A stretch of DNA of 64,000 bases from Gyrodactylus bullatarudis (GCA_012064415.1 SSNU01000145.1:62001-126000); one strand, 5' to 3'; positions 11,067 through 22,900 are shown, counted from the first letter of the stretch. Notes: generated by a model not told the origin, from the letters alone. Program-made: numbers and translations.

Positions 11067-11854
11067 TTATTCCAGGGTATTTCGATATCGGAAATTGGAC
11101 CTTTCATTGAGACTGTTGTGAGCATTGGAATTCTTTGGCTTAAAACTCTCTGAGGAATCTGGAGATTCTGGAGTGCTCAAGGATAGGGAAGGCCGTGAAC
11201 ATCTTGGCGGAGGTTGTGTAAATAATAGGGAGGAAGGGGTTAATTGAAGCAACTGGAGAACAGCTGAATCATTCTTGATGCCATTAGTGAATTCCTCAAA
11301 ACTCAATCTATTATCCTTATTCGTGTCCATGAGGTAGAATATTTTGTCCGTCTTTTGTTCTGGAGTTAGCTCGTCTGAGTTTAGTTTGACTAGATTGCCA
11401 ACCATTTGATGAATAGACTAAGAGGGGTTTGTATTATTAAACCAAGCTTACATTGATAACTGTCACCATTTCTGCGCGGTCAATATATCCATCATGATCC
11501 AAGTCGTACATTTGAAAGGCGAATTGTAACTTTTCTTCTAAATTTCCCCTACTCGTAATGTTGAAGGTGTTCAAGAATTCTTGAAAATCAATTACTCCAT
11601 CACCATTTTTGTCAAATGACTTGAAGACTGTCTCTGCAAAAAGCCTCACGTTGCCATAAGGGAAAAAAAGCTCGTACGTCTTGAGAAATTCTTCAAAACG
11701 TAGATTTCCTGAAGGACAATCCTTGAATTAGAATTAGAAAAATTACTTTCAAAAAGTTCTTGTACCATTCATTGATTTCACTATGTGAGAAACGTGTTTT
11801 GGCAACTAAACTATCTAGAACATCCTGCTTTAATCTTGGATGCTTTTGCCCCAT
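11067..11854 (-). CDS. Neuronal calcium sensor (VILIP/neurocalcin/hippocalcin-like) EF-hand protein
   Basis: Three in-phase exons: 11747-11854 (36 codons, donor GTAATT), 11452-11721 (90 codons, acceptor TTCAAG, donor GTAAGC) and 11067-11417 (acceptor CTTAG, stop 11067-11069), 242 residues in total. It starts MGQKHPRLKQ, so Gly2 is a likely myristoylation site for a calcium-myristoyl switch. EF1 is degenerate with the family CPSG loop. EF2 (DKNGDGVIDFQE) and EF3 (DLDHDGYIDRAE) look canonical. EF4 (DTNKDNRLSFEE) has Asn for the usual Gly at loop position 6. NCS proteins bind membranes in response to calcium and modulate receptors, cyclases and channels. After the usual end (VLQLLQ) there is an extra tail of about 50 residues rich in Ser and Pro, giving 242 against about 190. 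Which subfamily it belongs to is uncertain. Confidence 0.9.
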
Positions 11855-11963
11855 GGTACTATGAAAAAATAGTTGAACTATTATAGTTCAAGGCAAAAAA
11901 ATCAAATTTGTACATTAAAAATTTGAAAGAAGAACTCTTGATGAAAGTAGTCGTGTTTTAATA
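11855..11963. promoter_or_regulatory. Shared divergent promoter region
   Basis: Only 109 bp separate the minus-strand ATG at 11854 from the plus-strand ATG at 11964, so both 5' UTRs and core promoters must fit here or overlap the genes. No TATA box or other named motif stands out. Confidence 0.5.
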
Positions 11964-12551
11964 ATGCGAAAACTCAAAAAATTAACCTTTTTATCAGGAA
12001 ACGAAAAAAAAGTTGAAGAGGTGAAAAAAATCCTGGGTCATGTCTATGAGGGAGTATTGGAGTACAAATCCTTAGACTTGGACGAAATTCAAGGTTCACA
12101 AAGTGAAATTGTCACTAGAAAGATAACTGATGCCACCAAGCATGTTGATGGTCCGTGTTTTGTTGAAGATGTCTCGTTGTGCCTTCATGCTCTCAATGAT
12201 TTGCCTGGTCCTTATATCAAACATTTCAATAAAGCTCTTGGCTCGCATAATTTGATCAATTTAGTCAAAGGATTTCCCGACTCAGCGGAGAAATTTGGGG
12301 TTACAGCCGTCTGCACAGTTGGTTTCATTGATCCTGAATCTGGTGAAGGAGTGAAATTATTTGTTGGAAAAGTTAAGGGAAAAATCGTTGAAAGTAATGG
12401 AACTCAAGGTTTTGGTTTTGATCCCGTCTTTCTACCTGAAGGAAGCGACCAGACCTATGCCGAAATGACACCTGAGAAGAAGAATTCCATTTCTCATCGC
12501 TATCTCGCCATGCAGGCAATGAAGCAATATCTAGATGAAAACTATGAATGA
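11964..12551 (+). CDS. ITPA: Inosine triphosphate pyrophosphatase (ITPase, HAM1 family)
   Basis: Single-exon frame of 195 residues, the normal family length (about 190-200). ITPase hydrolyses ITP, dITP and XTP to monophosphate plus pyrophosphate, cleansing the nucleotide pool in the cytosol. Diagnostic motifs: LTFLSGNEKKVEEVK at the N-terminus (substrate phosphate grip), FVEDVSLCLHALNDLPGPYIKHF around the metal-binding acid, TQGFGFDPVFLPEG, TYAEMTPEKKNSISHR near the base-recognition region, and AMKQYL at the end. Here the usual FVEDTSL reads FVEDVSL. The ATG is the first in frame after the divergent promoter. A consensus poly(A) signal follows closely. Confidence 0.95.
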   Translation: MRKLKKLTFLSGNEKKVEEVKKILGHVYEGVLEYKSLDLDEIQGSQSEIVTRKITDATKHVDGPCFVEDVSLCLHALNDLPGPYIKHFNKALGSHNLINLVKGFPDSAEKFGVTAVCTVGFIDPESGEGVKLFVGKVKGKIVESNGTQGFGFDPVFLPEGSDQTYAEMTPEKKNSISHRYLAMQAMKQYLDENYE

Positions 12552-12571
12552 TTATCCGTATTCTTGAATTT

Positions 12572-12577
12572 AATAAA
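12572..12577 (+). terminator. Poly(A) signal AATAAA of ITPA
   Basis: AATAAA lies 20 bases after the stop codon. Confidence 0.65.
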
Positions 12578-13152
12578 AACTATTCTACTAGCGTATTATT
12601 ACGAATTTCAATATTAACCTTGTATCATTAGCTGTTTAATAAACAGTGTTTATAGTCTGCCTTGAAAGACCTTGAATAGACCTTGAGATTTTATTTGTCC
12701 CTCGTATGAAATGTTCAGTTAACAAATAAAAGAAACTAAATTCAGAATCCAATCAAACATTTCTTAAAGACCCAGTACCAGTACTGGTAGAAATCTCTTT
12801 GAGGTAGATTTAATTTGGATGTAGTCTACCATTTACTAAAACTCAAATTCAGACTATTTGATATCGATATTTTCTTTATTTTTAACATTTCAGATTGCTT
12901 AATGGAACTAAATTTTAGAGTTATCAATTCATTAATACAGATAATTGAGCAAAAGACATCAGGAAATTAAATTACTTACCAACCCTTGGAGTTTGAAATT
13001 AGTAAAAATGTCTTCCAAAGATCATTTTATTTCAATAAAACCTTGATTGAAACTGTTGAAAAGATGTTATTGAGCAGAGAATGATAATTTTATAATTTCT
13101 AGAGCGCGTTTCCCTTATCCAAGCTGATATTTTAACCAGGATATTAATTCGG
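12578..13152. other. Intergenic region between ITPA and the histone block
   Basis: No gene seen. It contains a perfect 14-bp palindrome TACCAGTACTGGTA at 12776-12789 and a lone CCCTCGTATGAAAT at about 12699 that resembles the piggyBac end at 5518, probably a relic or chance. Confidence 0.5.
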
Positions 13153-13363
13153 GAACAAAGAAATGTGGATGGGTAACATTCAGTGCAATTTTTAGGTGTG
13201 ATGAAGGTGAAATTTAGCTTAGAATTTTAATGTCTACTACAGAGTGGAATGTGAAGAATGTGATGCATTAAAAACATCGCAGAGAAAATGGCTAGAGTCC
13301 GCATAAAAATGCGATCAAGAATACTCGACGCTGATTGGTCGAAATCGGATTTCTTTGTAAAAG

Positions 13364-13370
13364 TATAAAT
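13364..13370 (+). promoter_or_regulatory. TATA box of H4 copy 1
   Basis: TATAAAT lies 53 bases before the ATG. A CCAAT element in reverse orientation (ATTGG, 13334-13338) stands just upstream, a usual histone promoter layout. Confidence 0.75.
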
Positions 13371-13419
13371 ATTCACATAACCCTCCTAGCAATTGACTAT
13401 CTCTTAGCCTATTAACTAA

Positions 13420-13734
<315 letters not shown>

Positions 13735-13775
13735 ACTCATCTTCAACCTGTAAGGTTTCAAGAGAACGTCCAACC

Positions 13776-13791
13776 GGCCCTTCTTAGGGCC
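13776..13791 (+). terminator. Histone 3' stem-loop, copy 1
   Basis: GGCCCTTCTTAGGGCC is a perfect 6-bp stem with a 4-nt loop matching the animal histone consensus bound by SLBP, 42 bases after the stop. The purine-rich ACTGAGAAAA downstream could be the U7 target. Confidence 0.95.
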
Positions 13792-13947
13792 TCTACTTTC
13801 TTGTCTACTGAGAAAATCAATGTCTTGATACACCACTACTCTATTAAGCAGCCCAACTTAGTTATTAACACGACCAATAGATATTTCAATAGCTAATCAA
13901 ACCCTGAAATAGTAGAATATTGTCATTTTGGCACAAGTATTAGACTA

Positions 13948-14683
13948 AATTAACTTGGTAAACTTTGCTGGGCGTCAATTTAGTTAAAGAAGAGTGCATC
14001 AAGAACTATTTCAAAAAAATTAATTTCTTTTTCTGAAAATTTAAACGGTTTCATTCATCAATAGTTAATTTAATGAACAGTCAGAATACTGGATCATTAG
14101 ACTTCATATATTGAACGAATACATTAAATCTCATTCAGTGTTAAAAATAAAAAGCGTAAAACATTGAATAACCGTAAATATTTGACACCTGAAATGAAGC
14201 ATATTTTAGAAATTGATGATAAATTAAAATCTGAAAAACTTGGAAAACGGAATATCTTTGCAAGGAAAAGTCAATTTGCAGTGAAAGCTACACAGATGGA
14301 ATGATCAGAAAAAGCTCTTCAAATATGTAAAAGTTAAAAATTATTGTTACTACTTTAGTAGCTTCACAAATATATTTTCGGAGGAGAAAATGTTTGATTT
14401 TCCACACTCGAGTCTCAAGGTACAATGTATTTCTACTTCTAGAGTGATAAAATACTGCATACCCCACCTCTCTACCCTTTCCCCACTAAAATCTGTCTTG
14501 CTTTTTTTAAATGACGGGGTACTCAAGTTTGTTTGGAGTCTATGTTTCTTTTATGACCAAGTTCGTTGTTTAGAAATTTCTCTAAATGCAGATTTGTTGA
14601 ATGAAACTAGCTCCATGAAGAAAATTCCCTGTTGATCGTTTCTCACTAGCTGCTCACGAATAATTTCATTAAAGACAAGGTGA
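13948..14683. other. Spacer between the inverted H4 copies
   Basis: 736 bp of AT-rich sequence. The 81-codon frame at 14390-14635 has no recognisable domain. Confidence 0.55.
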
Positions 14684-14839
14684 TAGTCTAATACTTGTGC
14701 CAAAATGACAATATTCTACTATTTCAGGGTTTGATTAGCTATTGAAATATCTATTGGTCGTGTTAATAACTAAGTTGGGCTGCTTAATAGAGTAGTGGTG
14801 TATCAAGACATTGATTTTCTCAGTAGACAAGAAAGTAGA

Positions 14840-14855
14840 GGCCCTAAGAAGGGCC
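14840..14855 (-). terminator. Histone 3' stem-loop, copy 2
   Basis: Same 16-base palindromic stem-loop as copy 1, downstream of the minus-strand H4. Confidence 0.95.
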
Positions 14856-14896
14856 GGTTGGACGTTCTCTTGAAACCTTACAGGTTGAAGATGAGT

Positions 14897-15211
<315 letters not shown>

Positions 15212-15478
15212 TTAGTTAATAGGCTAAGAGATAGTCAATTGCTAGGAGGGTTATGTGAATATTTATACTTTTACAAAGAAATCCGATTTCGACCAATCAG
15301 CGTCGAGTATTCTTGATCGCATTTTTATGCGGACTCTAGCCATTTTCTCTGCGATGTTTTTAATGCATCACATTCTTCACATTCCACTCTGTAGTAGACA
15401 TTAAAATTCTAAGCTAAATTTCACCTTCATCACACCTAAAAATTGCACTGAATGTTACCCATCCACATTTCTTTGTTC

Positions 15479-15479
15479 N
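15479..15479. other. Assembly gap or ambiguous base (single N)
   Basis: The only N in the window, exactly between two identical 727-bp blocks (14752-15478 and 15480-16206). Confidence 0.98.
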
Positions 15480-15567
15480 TATTGGTCGTGTTAATAACTA
15501 AGTTGGGCTGCTTAATAGAGTAGTGGTGTATCAAGACATTGATTTTCTCAGTAGACAAGAAAGTAGA

Positions 15568-15583
15568 GGCCCTAAGAAGGGCC
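15568..15583 (-). terminator. Histone 3' stem-loop, copy 3
   Basis: Identical to the other two stem-loops. Confidence 0.95.
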
Positions 15584-15624
15584 GGTTGGACGTTCTCTTG
15601 AAACCTTACAGGTTGAAGATGAGT

Positions 15625-15939
<315 letters not shown>

Positions 15940-16206
15940 TTAGTTAATAGGCTAAGAGATAGTCAATTGCTAGGAGGGTTATGTGAATATTTATACTTTT
16001 ACAAAGAAATCCGATTTCGACCAATCAGCGTCGAGTATTCTTGATCGCATTTTTATGCGGACTCTAGCCATTTTCTCTGCGATGTTTTTAATGCATCACA
16101 TTCTTCACATTCCACTCTGTAGTAGACATTAAAATTCTAAGCTAAATTTCACCTTCATCACACCTAAAAATTGCACTGAATGTTACCCATCCACATTTCT
16201 TTGTTC

Positions 16207-16507
16207 AGGACTTTAGTTTGAATCTCTATCTTCCTCGCTTGTTTCACCCTTCACTTGATGATTTCAGCCAGCTGATATAATTTCTTAAGGTTCTTATCAC
16301 ATTCTCTTTGGAGTATCTGATTAATATCCCCTATTTTCTTATGCTTTATTTTTTCATATTCAATTTATCCTGATCTAAATTCATACTATGGTCGTATCTT
16401 AGTGTCAGGACTCAATCCATTATTGATTCGGAGTTACGCTTTCATAATTAAAATTTTTAAAAGTCCTCTGTTAAATTATTTATTAACTGAAACAAGATTC
16501 ATTACCT
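16207..16507. other. Unique sequence after the H4 block
   Basis: Nothing recognised. It may contain the promoter and 5' UTR of the small frame at 16508. Confidence 0.45.
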
Positions 16508-16735
16508 ATGTATTTATCTTTATTTTTTATTTTCATTCTACGCTTTTGTACAAATGTAAAGTGTAAGTGTAAAATCTTTGATAAAGGCCCATTGGACCGT
16601 TTAAATCTTATTGGCGTGATATTGAAAAGTGATGAGAATAACATGCATGAGTTTGGAGTCAACGATGGAAAACTTGCTGAAAAATATAGTTCAAACAGTC
16701 TTCGATTTAATGCTCAGATTCAATTAGATAATTGA
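16508..16735 (+). CDS. Possible small secreted peptide, unrecognised
   Basis: A 75-residue frame starts MYLSLFFIFILRFC, which looks like a signal peptide, followed by a mature part of about 57 residues that is mixed and hydrophilic rather than low-complexity (KIFDKGPLDRLNLIGVILKS, later EFGVNDGKLAEKYSS). AATAAA follows at 16844. Two cysteines lie close to the likely cleavage site. It is intronless and has no recognised homologue; a chance frame in AT-rich DNA is possible, since A/T-rich codons easily give hydrophobic starts. It could also be one exon of a longer gene. Confidence 0.35.
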   Translation: MYLSLFFIFILRFCTNVKCKCKIFDKGPLDRLNLIGVILKSDENNMHEFGVNDGKLAEKYSSNSLRFNAQIQLDN

Positions 16736-16843
16736 CATTATTGAACAAATTCAGCTGGACTTAATCTTTATTGTATTCTTATGTCTATTGTAACCTTATA
16801 TGTATAACTATTTATAACCATATTTACCTATATTGTACATATC

Positions 16844-16849
16844 AATAAA
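16844..16849 (+). terminator. Candidate poly(A) signal after the small frame
   Basis: AATAAA about 110 bases after the stop at 16735. Confidence 0.35.
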
Positions 16850-16996
16850 ATATTTCTAACAAAAAAAGAGATGCCATAAGAGTCTTTCTTGTCGGAATAA
16901 ATAAAAAAATTATATTTTTTGAAACATCTAACAATTCTTATTTATGCTAGAAGATTTTATGATAAAACTATTGAGGGCTTAAATTAAAAAAAATAT

Positions 16997-18629
16997 TAAG
17001 TATGCATACTTACGGTTACAGTACCCCAGAGATGGATGTGGAAAATTAACCCCCTCTTCTCTCTACCCCCGAAATATACAATAATTTTCGTGTCATCACT
17101 TGAAAGTAGGCATAATATCGTTTTTCAACCTAAAAATTTAGTTTCGGTTAATTTTTACACCATTCAAAAGATTTTAATTTCTAGATCAAAACCGTACAAT
17201 AAACTGCATAACTTAGATTTAAAATAACCTTTCTCAATAATCATTTCTCTTATTTCCCTAAAAATATCTTGGGTGTGAAAAAGGGGCCTGCTCTACCCCC
17301 AAAACAAACAATTCGTCAATCCTTTATGAGGAATTCCATTTTATGATTACAGGGATGGATTTTTTTTTGTTAGACAATATTTATTTAAAACTAATTATAT
17401 ACAGAATAAATAAAAATAGATTCATCGCCAGATTGAGGAAATACTTTTACAATCTCAAGATTTTTATAACTAAACAATTGAATTCGGAATTGTGAAACAT
17501 AATTTTATTTATGCCAATTTTTTATGGTTGAGTGCATACATTTAAATTGTTACATTCAAATTTCTTTGAGGTACCTGGTGTAAACCCCAAATTTTAGATA
17601 CTTTAAAAAAATTATTGATAACACAAGGTTTGATTTCATCGAAGGCTTTCTGAATCATGTTATAGCCATCAGCTAAATCAGGAATAACGTATCTTCTCTG
17701 GAGTCTTCTTCTGAAATTAGACTTGAAACTCCAGATTATTGCTTGATCTAACGGCTGACATACTGATGTACAGTTAGGTGGCAAGAAAAGCATCTCAACA
17801 TTGGGAGGTGGCATAACATTTTTATGGAATGAAACATTATCTGCCAGTAAAAGAATATTCCTGCCTTCATAAAATCTTCCAAAATGGTTCAACCATTCTT
17901 GAAAAACTTCTGTACTATTCCATTCGTTTCTATTTCCTTTGTACGATTCTGGAACATTTCCTCTAAAACACCTAGGTTTTTTTGAGTTTCCTAAAAAAAT
18001 ATTTGATTAAATAATGATTTCAGATTAAATAGAAGAAAAATTTATCTTACCTATATTTAAAGGAGGATATTTTTCTCCAGTCATGCAAGCAACTACTGTT
18101 AACCTATTCTTGGTTATTTTTGATCCCCGGCAATTCATTGAACTTGTATCCAAAGTTATACAGCCTCTATTTTGATAGAACATGGAGGTTTCATCAACAC
18201 TGAAGACAATTTTTTCTGGCTATGAACTCAACTTGTCTTGATCATCCATGATCCAACCTTCAACGAATTGAATTCACCACCCATTGAAAAGATGATAAAT
18301 CATTAATGATTCATTTTTTTGTTTTGGGGGTAGAGCAGGCCCCTTTTTCACACCCAAGATATTTTTAAGGAAATAAGAGAAATGATTATTGAGAAAGGTT
18401 ATTTTAAATCTAAGTTATGCAGTTTATTGTACGGTTTTGATCTAGAAATTAAAATCTTTTGAATGGTGTAAAAATTAACCGAAACTAAATTTTTAGGTTG
18501 AAAAACGATATTATGCCTACTTTCAAGTGATGACACGAAAATTATTGTATATTTCGGGGGTAGAGAGAAGAGGGGGTTAATTTTCCACATCCATCTCTGG
18601 GGTACTGTAACCGTAAGTATGCATACTTA
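16997..18629 (-). mobile_element. pogo/Tigger-type transposon with arms of about 312 bp
   Basis: 16997-17308 and 18318-18629 are near-perfect inverted repeats. A Tigger-like end CAGTACCCCAGAG at 17019 with flanking TA, mirrored by CTCTGGGGTACTG ending at 18607 and followed by TA, suggests the element proper is 17019-18607. The inverted match continues outward another 22 bases to TA at both sides (AGTATGCATACTTACGG), so the true ends may be 16999 and 18627. The interior holds a broken transposase on the minus strand. Open frames inside the two arms are mirror copies, not genes. Confidence 0.85.
17542..18290 (-). pseudogene. Tigger/pogo DDE transposase remnant
   Basis: Reading the minus strand, the catalytic core has VFSVDETSMFYQNRG (first Asp, as in the Tigger VDET motif), NILLLADNVSFHKN (second Asp) and PPNCTSVCQPLDQAIIWSFK (third Asp). 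A 60-bp intron-like gap at 17991-18050 (GTAAGA to TTTTTAG on the minus strand) joins the two parts in phase. At 18220-18222 a TAG interrupts the frame where a CAG could have stood, upstream of PEKIVFS. No DNA-binding HTH region is left, because the right arm starts just beyond. The copy is therefore inactive. Confidence 0.8.
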
Positions 18630-18669
18630 CCGTAAATATGCTTATACTGGGGACAGAAATATTCGAAAA

Positions 18670-19113
18670 ACGTAAAAGTGCATACTAGGACTCGCCAACT
18701 TTCAGGGATCTTGAATCATCAAAATTTCTTCGATTTTCAAGTAGTGAAAATGTTCACAAAATCAAAATTTGATTTTCACACGAAGATGGGTGGATTCTCA
18801 AAATCTGAATCAGCATATTTGATTTCTTTGACTAATCGTGATCTTAAAAATCAACTTTTGATCATTCTCTCACTTTAAAATCAACAAAAATTATCAACTC
18901 AAAGTTCAAAAAAATGGGAATCCGGCGCCATCGCTAGATTTGAAATATGCCATAACTTTCTTAAAATTTGATTTTTTTCAATTTTTTTTTCTTCAGATCC
19001 TGAAAGTGGAACCTACGATCTAGATTCCAAAAATTCTTGAACAAATTCGATTTCTTGATGAAAAAATTCATAATTTTGTAAAAAGCATAAATTCCCATCT
19101 TCACATTAATTAG
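18670..19113 (-). repeat. Half copy of foldback repeat family A
   Basis: Shares long stretches with the half of the 32146-32888 element ending CCCATCTTCACATTAATTAG. The other terminal half is missing. It overlaps the frame at 18678-18878. Confidence 0.7.
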
Positions 19114-19114
19114 G

Positions 19115-19204
19115 TGTATCTTAAAAAAACTTGTTCTACTGTTAAGAAAAAATAGGAAAATTGGGCTGGGCGATCTCTCATACACCAAAACTGGGGCAGA
19201 ACTG
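19115..19204 (-). repeat. Fragment of the pogo-like MITE family
   Basis: Matches the right half of 6071-6400: ATCTTAAAAAAACTTGTTCT, then TCATACACCAAAACTGGGGC and a terminal AACTG followed by TA. Confidence 0.75.
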
Positions 19205-19393
19205 TAGTTATTTTTTGTTAAGATCAATTGATTAGATGCACAAAAACTTAAATCATGCGCCCATATAAAAAAAATGTAAAGCCTTTCTGTTTAAAATGAT
19301 TGATTTATAGTAATAATTTTACACATATTTCCCAAAGCCAAGAATTACCTGGATGCCAAAAGGAAAACATTTTGAGGGAGAGTCAAAATTTCT

Positions 19394-19399
19394 TTTATT
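19394..19399 (-). terminator. Candidate poly(A) signal of PKG
   Basis: AATAAA on the minus strand, about 355 bases after the PKG stop codon. Confidence 0.35.
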
Positions 19400-19754
19400 G
19401 TACATTTTTCATAAATGTCCTTCCTTCTTCAATAAAGGTGAATTGAATAAGGTGGAACATTCCAAAGCTATTTATCAAGTAAAAGTATATCAAATTAAAA
19501 AAAAACGTTTAGAATTCTTTGTCACAATCTATTTTTTTGTTTAAATAAATCTCTCTTTCTTTTCCCAGTCCAAGGGATAAAATCTGTTTTCTCTTTACTC
19601 ATTAAATATAGGACGTTTCTTTAGAATCAGGTTTAAAAAAATCTATTTGTCTGTGTTTTTGTTTAAATTTTCTGAGCTCAAGTTGTGGGTTGGGGGGAGG
19701 GGGTTCGACTCAAAATTGGGTTGAAACAAAAAATTGTTTTTGGCTTAACTATCC

Positions 19755-19917
19755 TCAAAAGTTGACGTCCCAACCGGACTGTTCAATGGAGGAGCGAAGA
19801 AATGTTACAGGAAACTTGTCAAAATTTGAATTATCCAAGGCATTGTTAACTTTGTACTTGAACGGGGAGATGAGGGTCTGCTTTGATAGCCCTTCCCAGT
19901 CGAAACCATGAAAGTAT
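19755..19917 (-). CDS. PKG exon 11: AGC tail and stop
   Basis: Encodes [27 protein letters not shown] and the terminal SGWDVNF, then TGA at 19755-19757. A plus-strand frame covers the same DNA and is a shadow. Acceptor ATCAATAG is weakly pyrimidine-rich. Confidence 0.92.
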
Positions 19918-22900
19918 CTATTGATAGAAGGGCAGATTAATCTTAGAATGATACAAATTTACTTTCGATTTGATCTCAAAAGGTTTTTCAGAATCAATTA
20001 TGAAGCCAGTTGAGGTTCATAACCGTTAATGTAGATGTTGATGAAGTAAAATTCTGACTTCTTATTGGTTAAAACAAGATTCACTGAATGAACCAATCAG
20101 GAGAGAGTATTTCTAAAATTTTTGGAAAATTCGGTTTATGCTCATTTTCTCAGCTCACAGACAGCCTAATTATTGATCAGCGGGATTTTTTACATCAGAA
20201 TTTTCTAGTAAAAAGCTTCCTGACCCCACTTCCACCCGTGTATTTATCAAAGATTTCAGGGTGCATCGAAAAAAATTTCCCTATCAAAATTTCTTAGATT
20301 AGTCATAATTTTTAAGATCTCAAATCTTAAATCCATTTTCTGAGAACCCCTCTTCATCTCTTGAAGGTTTTTAGCCGAATAAAGCAGTGTTTTTTAGAAA
20401 GAAAAAATTTCAATAAAATTTGGTCCGAGTCAATGATTTTTTATGATCCCGTCTTACGTGATTCTGTGAGAGAATTAAAATGATTACCTTCTTCGTCTAG
20501 CTATTGTATCGAAAGGGTTTAAATTCTTGAATACTAATCTTTAAATAGAAATTTACCCACCTCAAATTGATTCATTATCTGTACCCACTAAGTTGAAATC
20601 TCTGTGAAATTTTTCGTTTCCTATGGAATCTCATACAAAGAAATTAGTGTTTACCAAATTCTCTGAGTCTGGGCCTTTCAGACATGAATCTATAGATTTC
20701 TATAAATCTAGGTTATCTTGTTATCAGACAAAATGGCTGATTCTAGGGAGAATTATTGAGACTTTGTCAAAACTCACTTGTGGTTCTTGATATCCTCAGG
20801 ACCGTTTTTGCCAACGCCAAGACGTTCAATTGGATTTTGTCGACAGAGTTTCTTGATAAAATTGTAAGCCTTAAGGGAGATGAATTTATGATGATTTAAT
20901 TCCAAACTCTCAATGCCTTTCAGGGTTTTTGTATAAATCTTGATCGGCTCTGACGCTTGGAATGGAGGTCTGAAAAGGAAGGAATCAGTTGATAACAAGT
21001 TTTAATTTCAATCTTAAGGCTAATGAATAATAGACATGTAACTAATTTTCAACCTACTTAAAAAACCTACTCAAATGATAATACTGTATGAGTTCTTGAC
21101 ATTATTTTATATCAAGATCAAGTACCGTGATAATATTCGAGATTGAAGATCAGAATGTTTTAATAGAAATGGCGCTAGATTTTCAATGAATTTTTACTAC
21201 GTTTTCAAGATAATTTTTTGTATTCAAAAGATTTTTCAAGGAAAACAGTAATAGAATCCTGTTAGGATCATTTCTGTTAAATTTTGTTATTCCACTATGC
21301 CTACAAGAGATTTTAGGAAAAATGGGCAAATTTGACGGAAAACTTTGATCTAAAAAAGGTAAAAATTCGTTTAGATTCTAAAAATATCAGTATTATGATC
21401 AATTTCTTTTTGAAAAAATAACGTGAAATGATATTGTGTCAATAAATTAATTCTTAATCATTGATACTGTGAGTGAAAGGATATGTTGGTCTATCAGACT
21501 GTTTCTGAAATTATTTCATCCATTGATACTGAAGAGGAAAAAAATACAAGTGTAAATTTCCACTTTTAGTATCTCTAATTCGATGTAGAGAAGTCACACG
21601 TCTTGCCTTAGAGATAAGACTCAGTGTGTATCTAATTTATGAGAATTTTTTGACTCAAATTATACATGGGTAAACCTATTTGTTTGAAATCGAAACAGAA
21701 ATATAGATATTAATGATTTTACATGGGAGGGTTAGTAAAAGGGTCCGAATGAAAGGTGAGAGAGATACCACTACGCCACAAATTCGATTTCTTGATGAGA
21801 GTATAAGTCACACTGTGTTAATTTTTATGAGCTCTTTATCATTAGTAAATTTCAAGGTTCTCATCTGAAACTCACAACCCTGTTAAAAGTTCGCACGTTA
21901 AAATTCCAAGGGACCAATAGTCAGCAGAGAAATCATGACCTTTATTCAGGATGACTTCAGGGGCGACATATTCTGGGGTGCCACAGAACGTCCAAGTTTT
22001 GTTACCAACTCCAATATGTTTTGCGAATCCAAAGTCACACTAAGAAACGAGAGATGGCCATAGTTAAAAAATAATACTTTGATGCCTAGAATAAAAAATT
22101 CCTTTTTGCTAATGGAAGTTTTAATACAAATCGGGCTGTATAGATGCCCAAATTTCAAACTCTAGAATTATTTCCTTCTAGGTGCTCAATTTATATATGT
22201 CACTGAATGTTACAGTTTAAAAATAAAATCCATCGTGACTATTGCTTATTCATTAGTTAGAAAACCTTAGGTTCAAATCCCAGGTTGTGGCATAATGATG
22301 AGTCCAAAAAAAGGACGAAACGCGCGTATATGTCTATCAAAGATGTATACTTGGATTATTTCTAAATGCTCTAAGAATTCCTTTAGTACTAGTCTCGGTG
22401 GGATCCATTTGTAAGTTGTAACATTCAGCGACATGGGCTAATTCTGGTCGAACGCATAGCATAGACAGATTTATTTCAAGATAGAGTTTAAATAAATTTC
22501 ATCTTTTCAAATTCTCTAGAGAGGAGTAAGTTGAAGGTATTTTATTTCAGATACCAAAAAATTCTGGTCTTGAGACATTTCTTTCAGGTTTTCTCAAATT
22601 TTAGAAATTCTCTCTTCTGATTGGTTCATTCAATGAATCTTGTTTTAACCAATAAGAAGTCAGAATTTTTTTTCTATAAAGCTTAAAATACCTAATGATA
22701 CAAACAGCTTACTAGTTTCAGATATCCCTTGTTGGCGACGACCAAGTTTTCCGGTTTCAGGTCTCTGTAGATAATACCATTCTCGTGGAGATATGAGAAG
22801 GCTAGAATGACACATGCTAGACTGAATTTGACATGTTTCTCTGACAAATGACCACTAAAGAAGAAATGTAAGATATCATGTTTATTCTGTTGATTCATTT

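Noticed and set aside
12693..12715. CCCTCGTATGAAATG resembling the piggyBac end
   Set aside because: There is no preceding TTAA and no partner end, so it could be chance.
17036..17227. 63-codon frame, repeated at 18399-18590
   Set aside because: Both copies are the inverted arms of the pogo/Tigger element read on opposite strands, so they are not genes.
22270..22280. Possible tRNA gene
   Set aside because: Only a B box is convincing; no cloverleaf can be drawn, and the sequence continues into a repeated SINE body.
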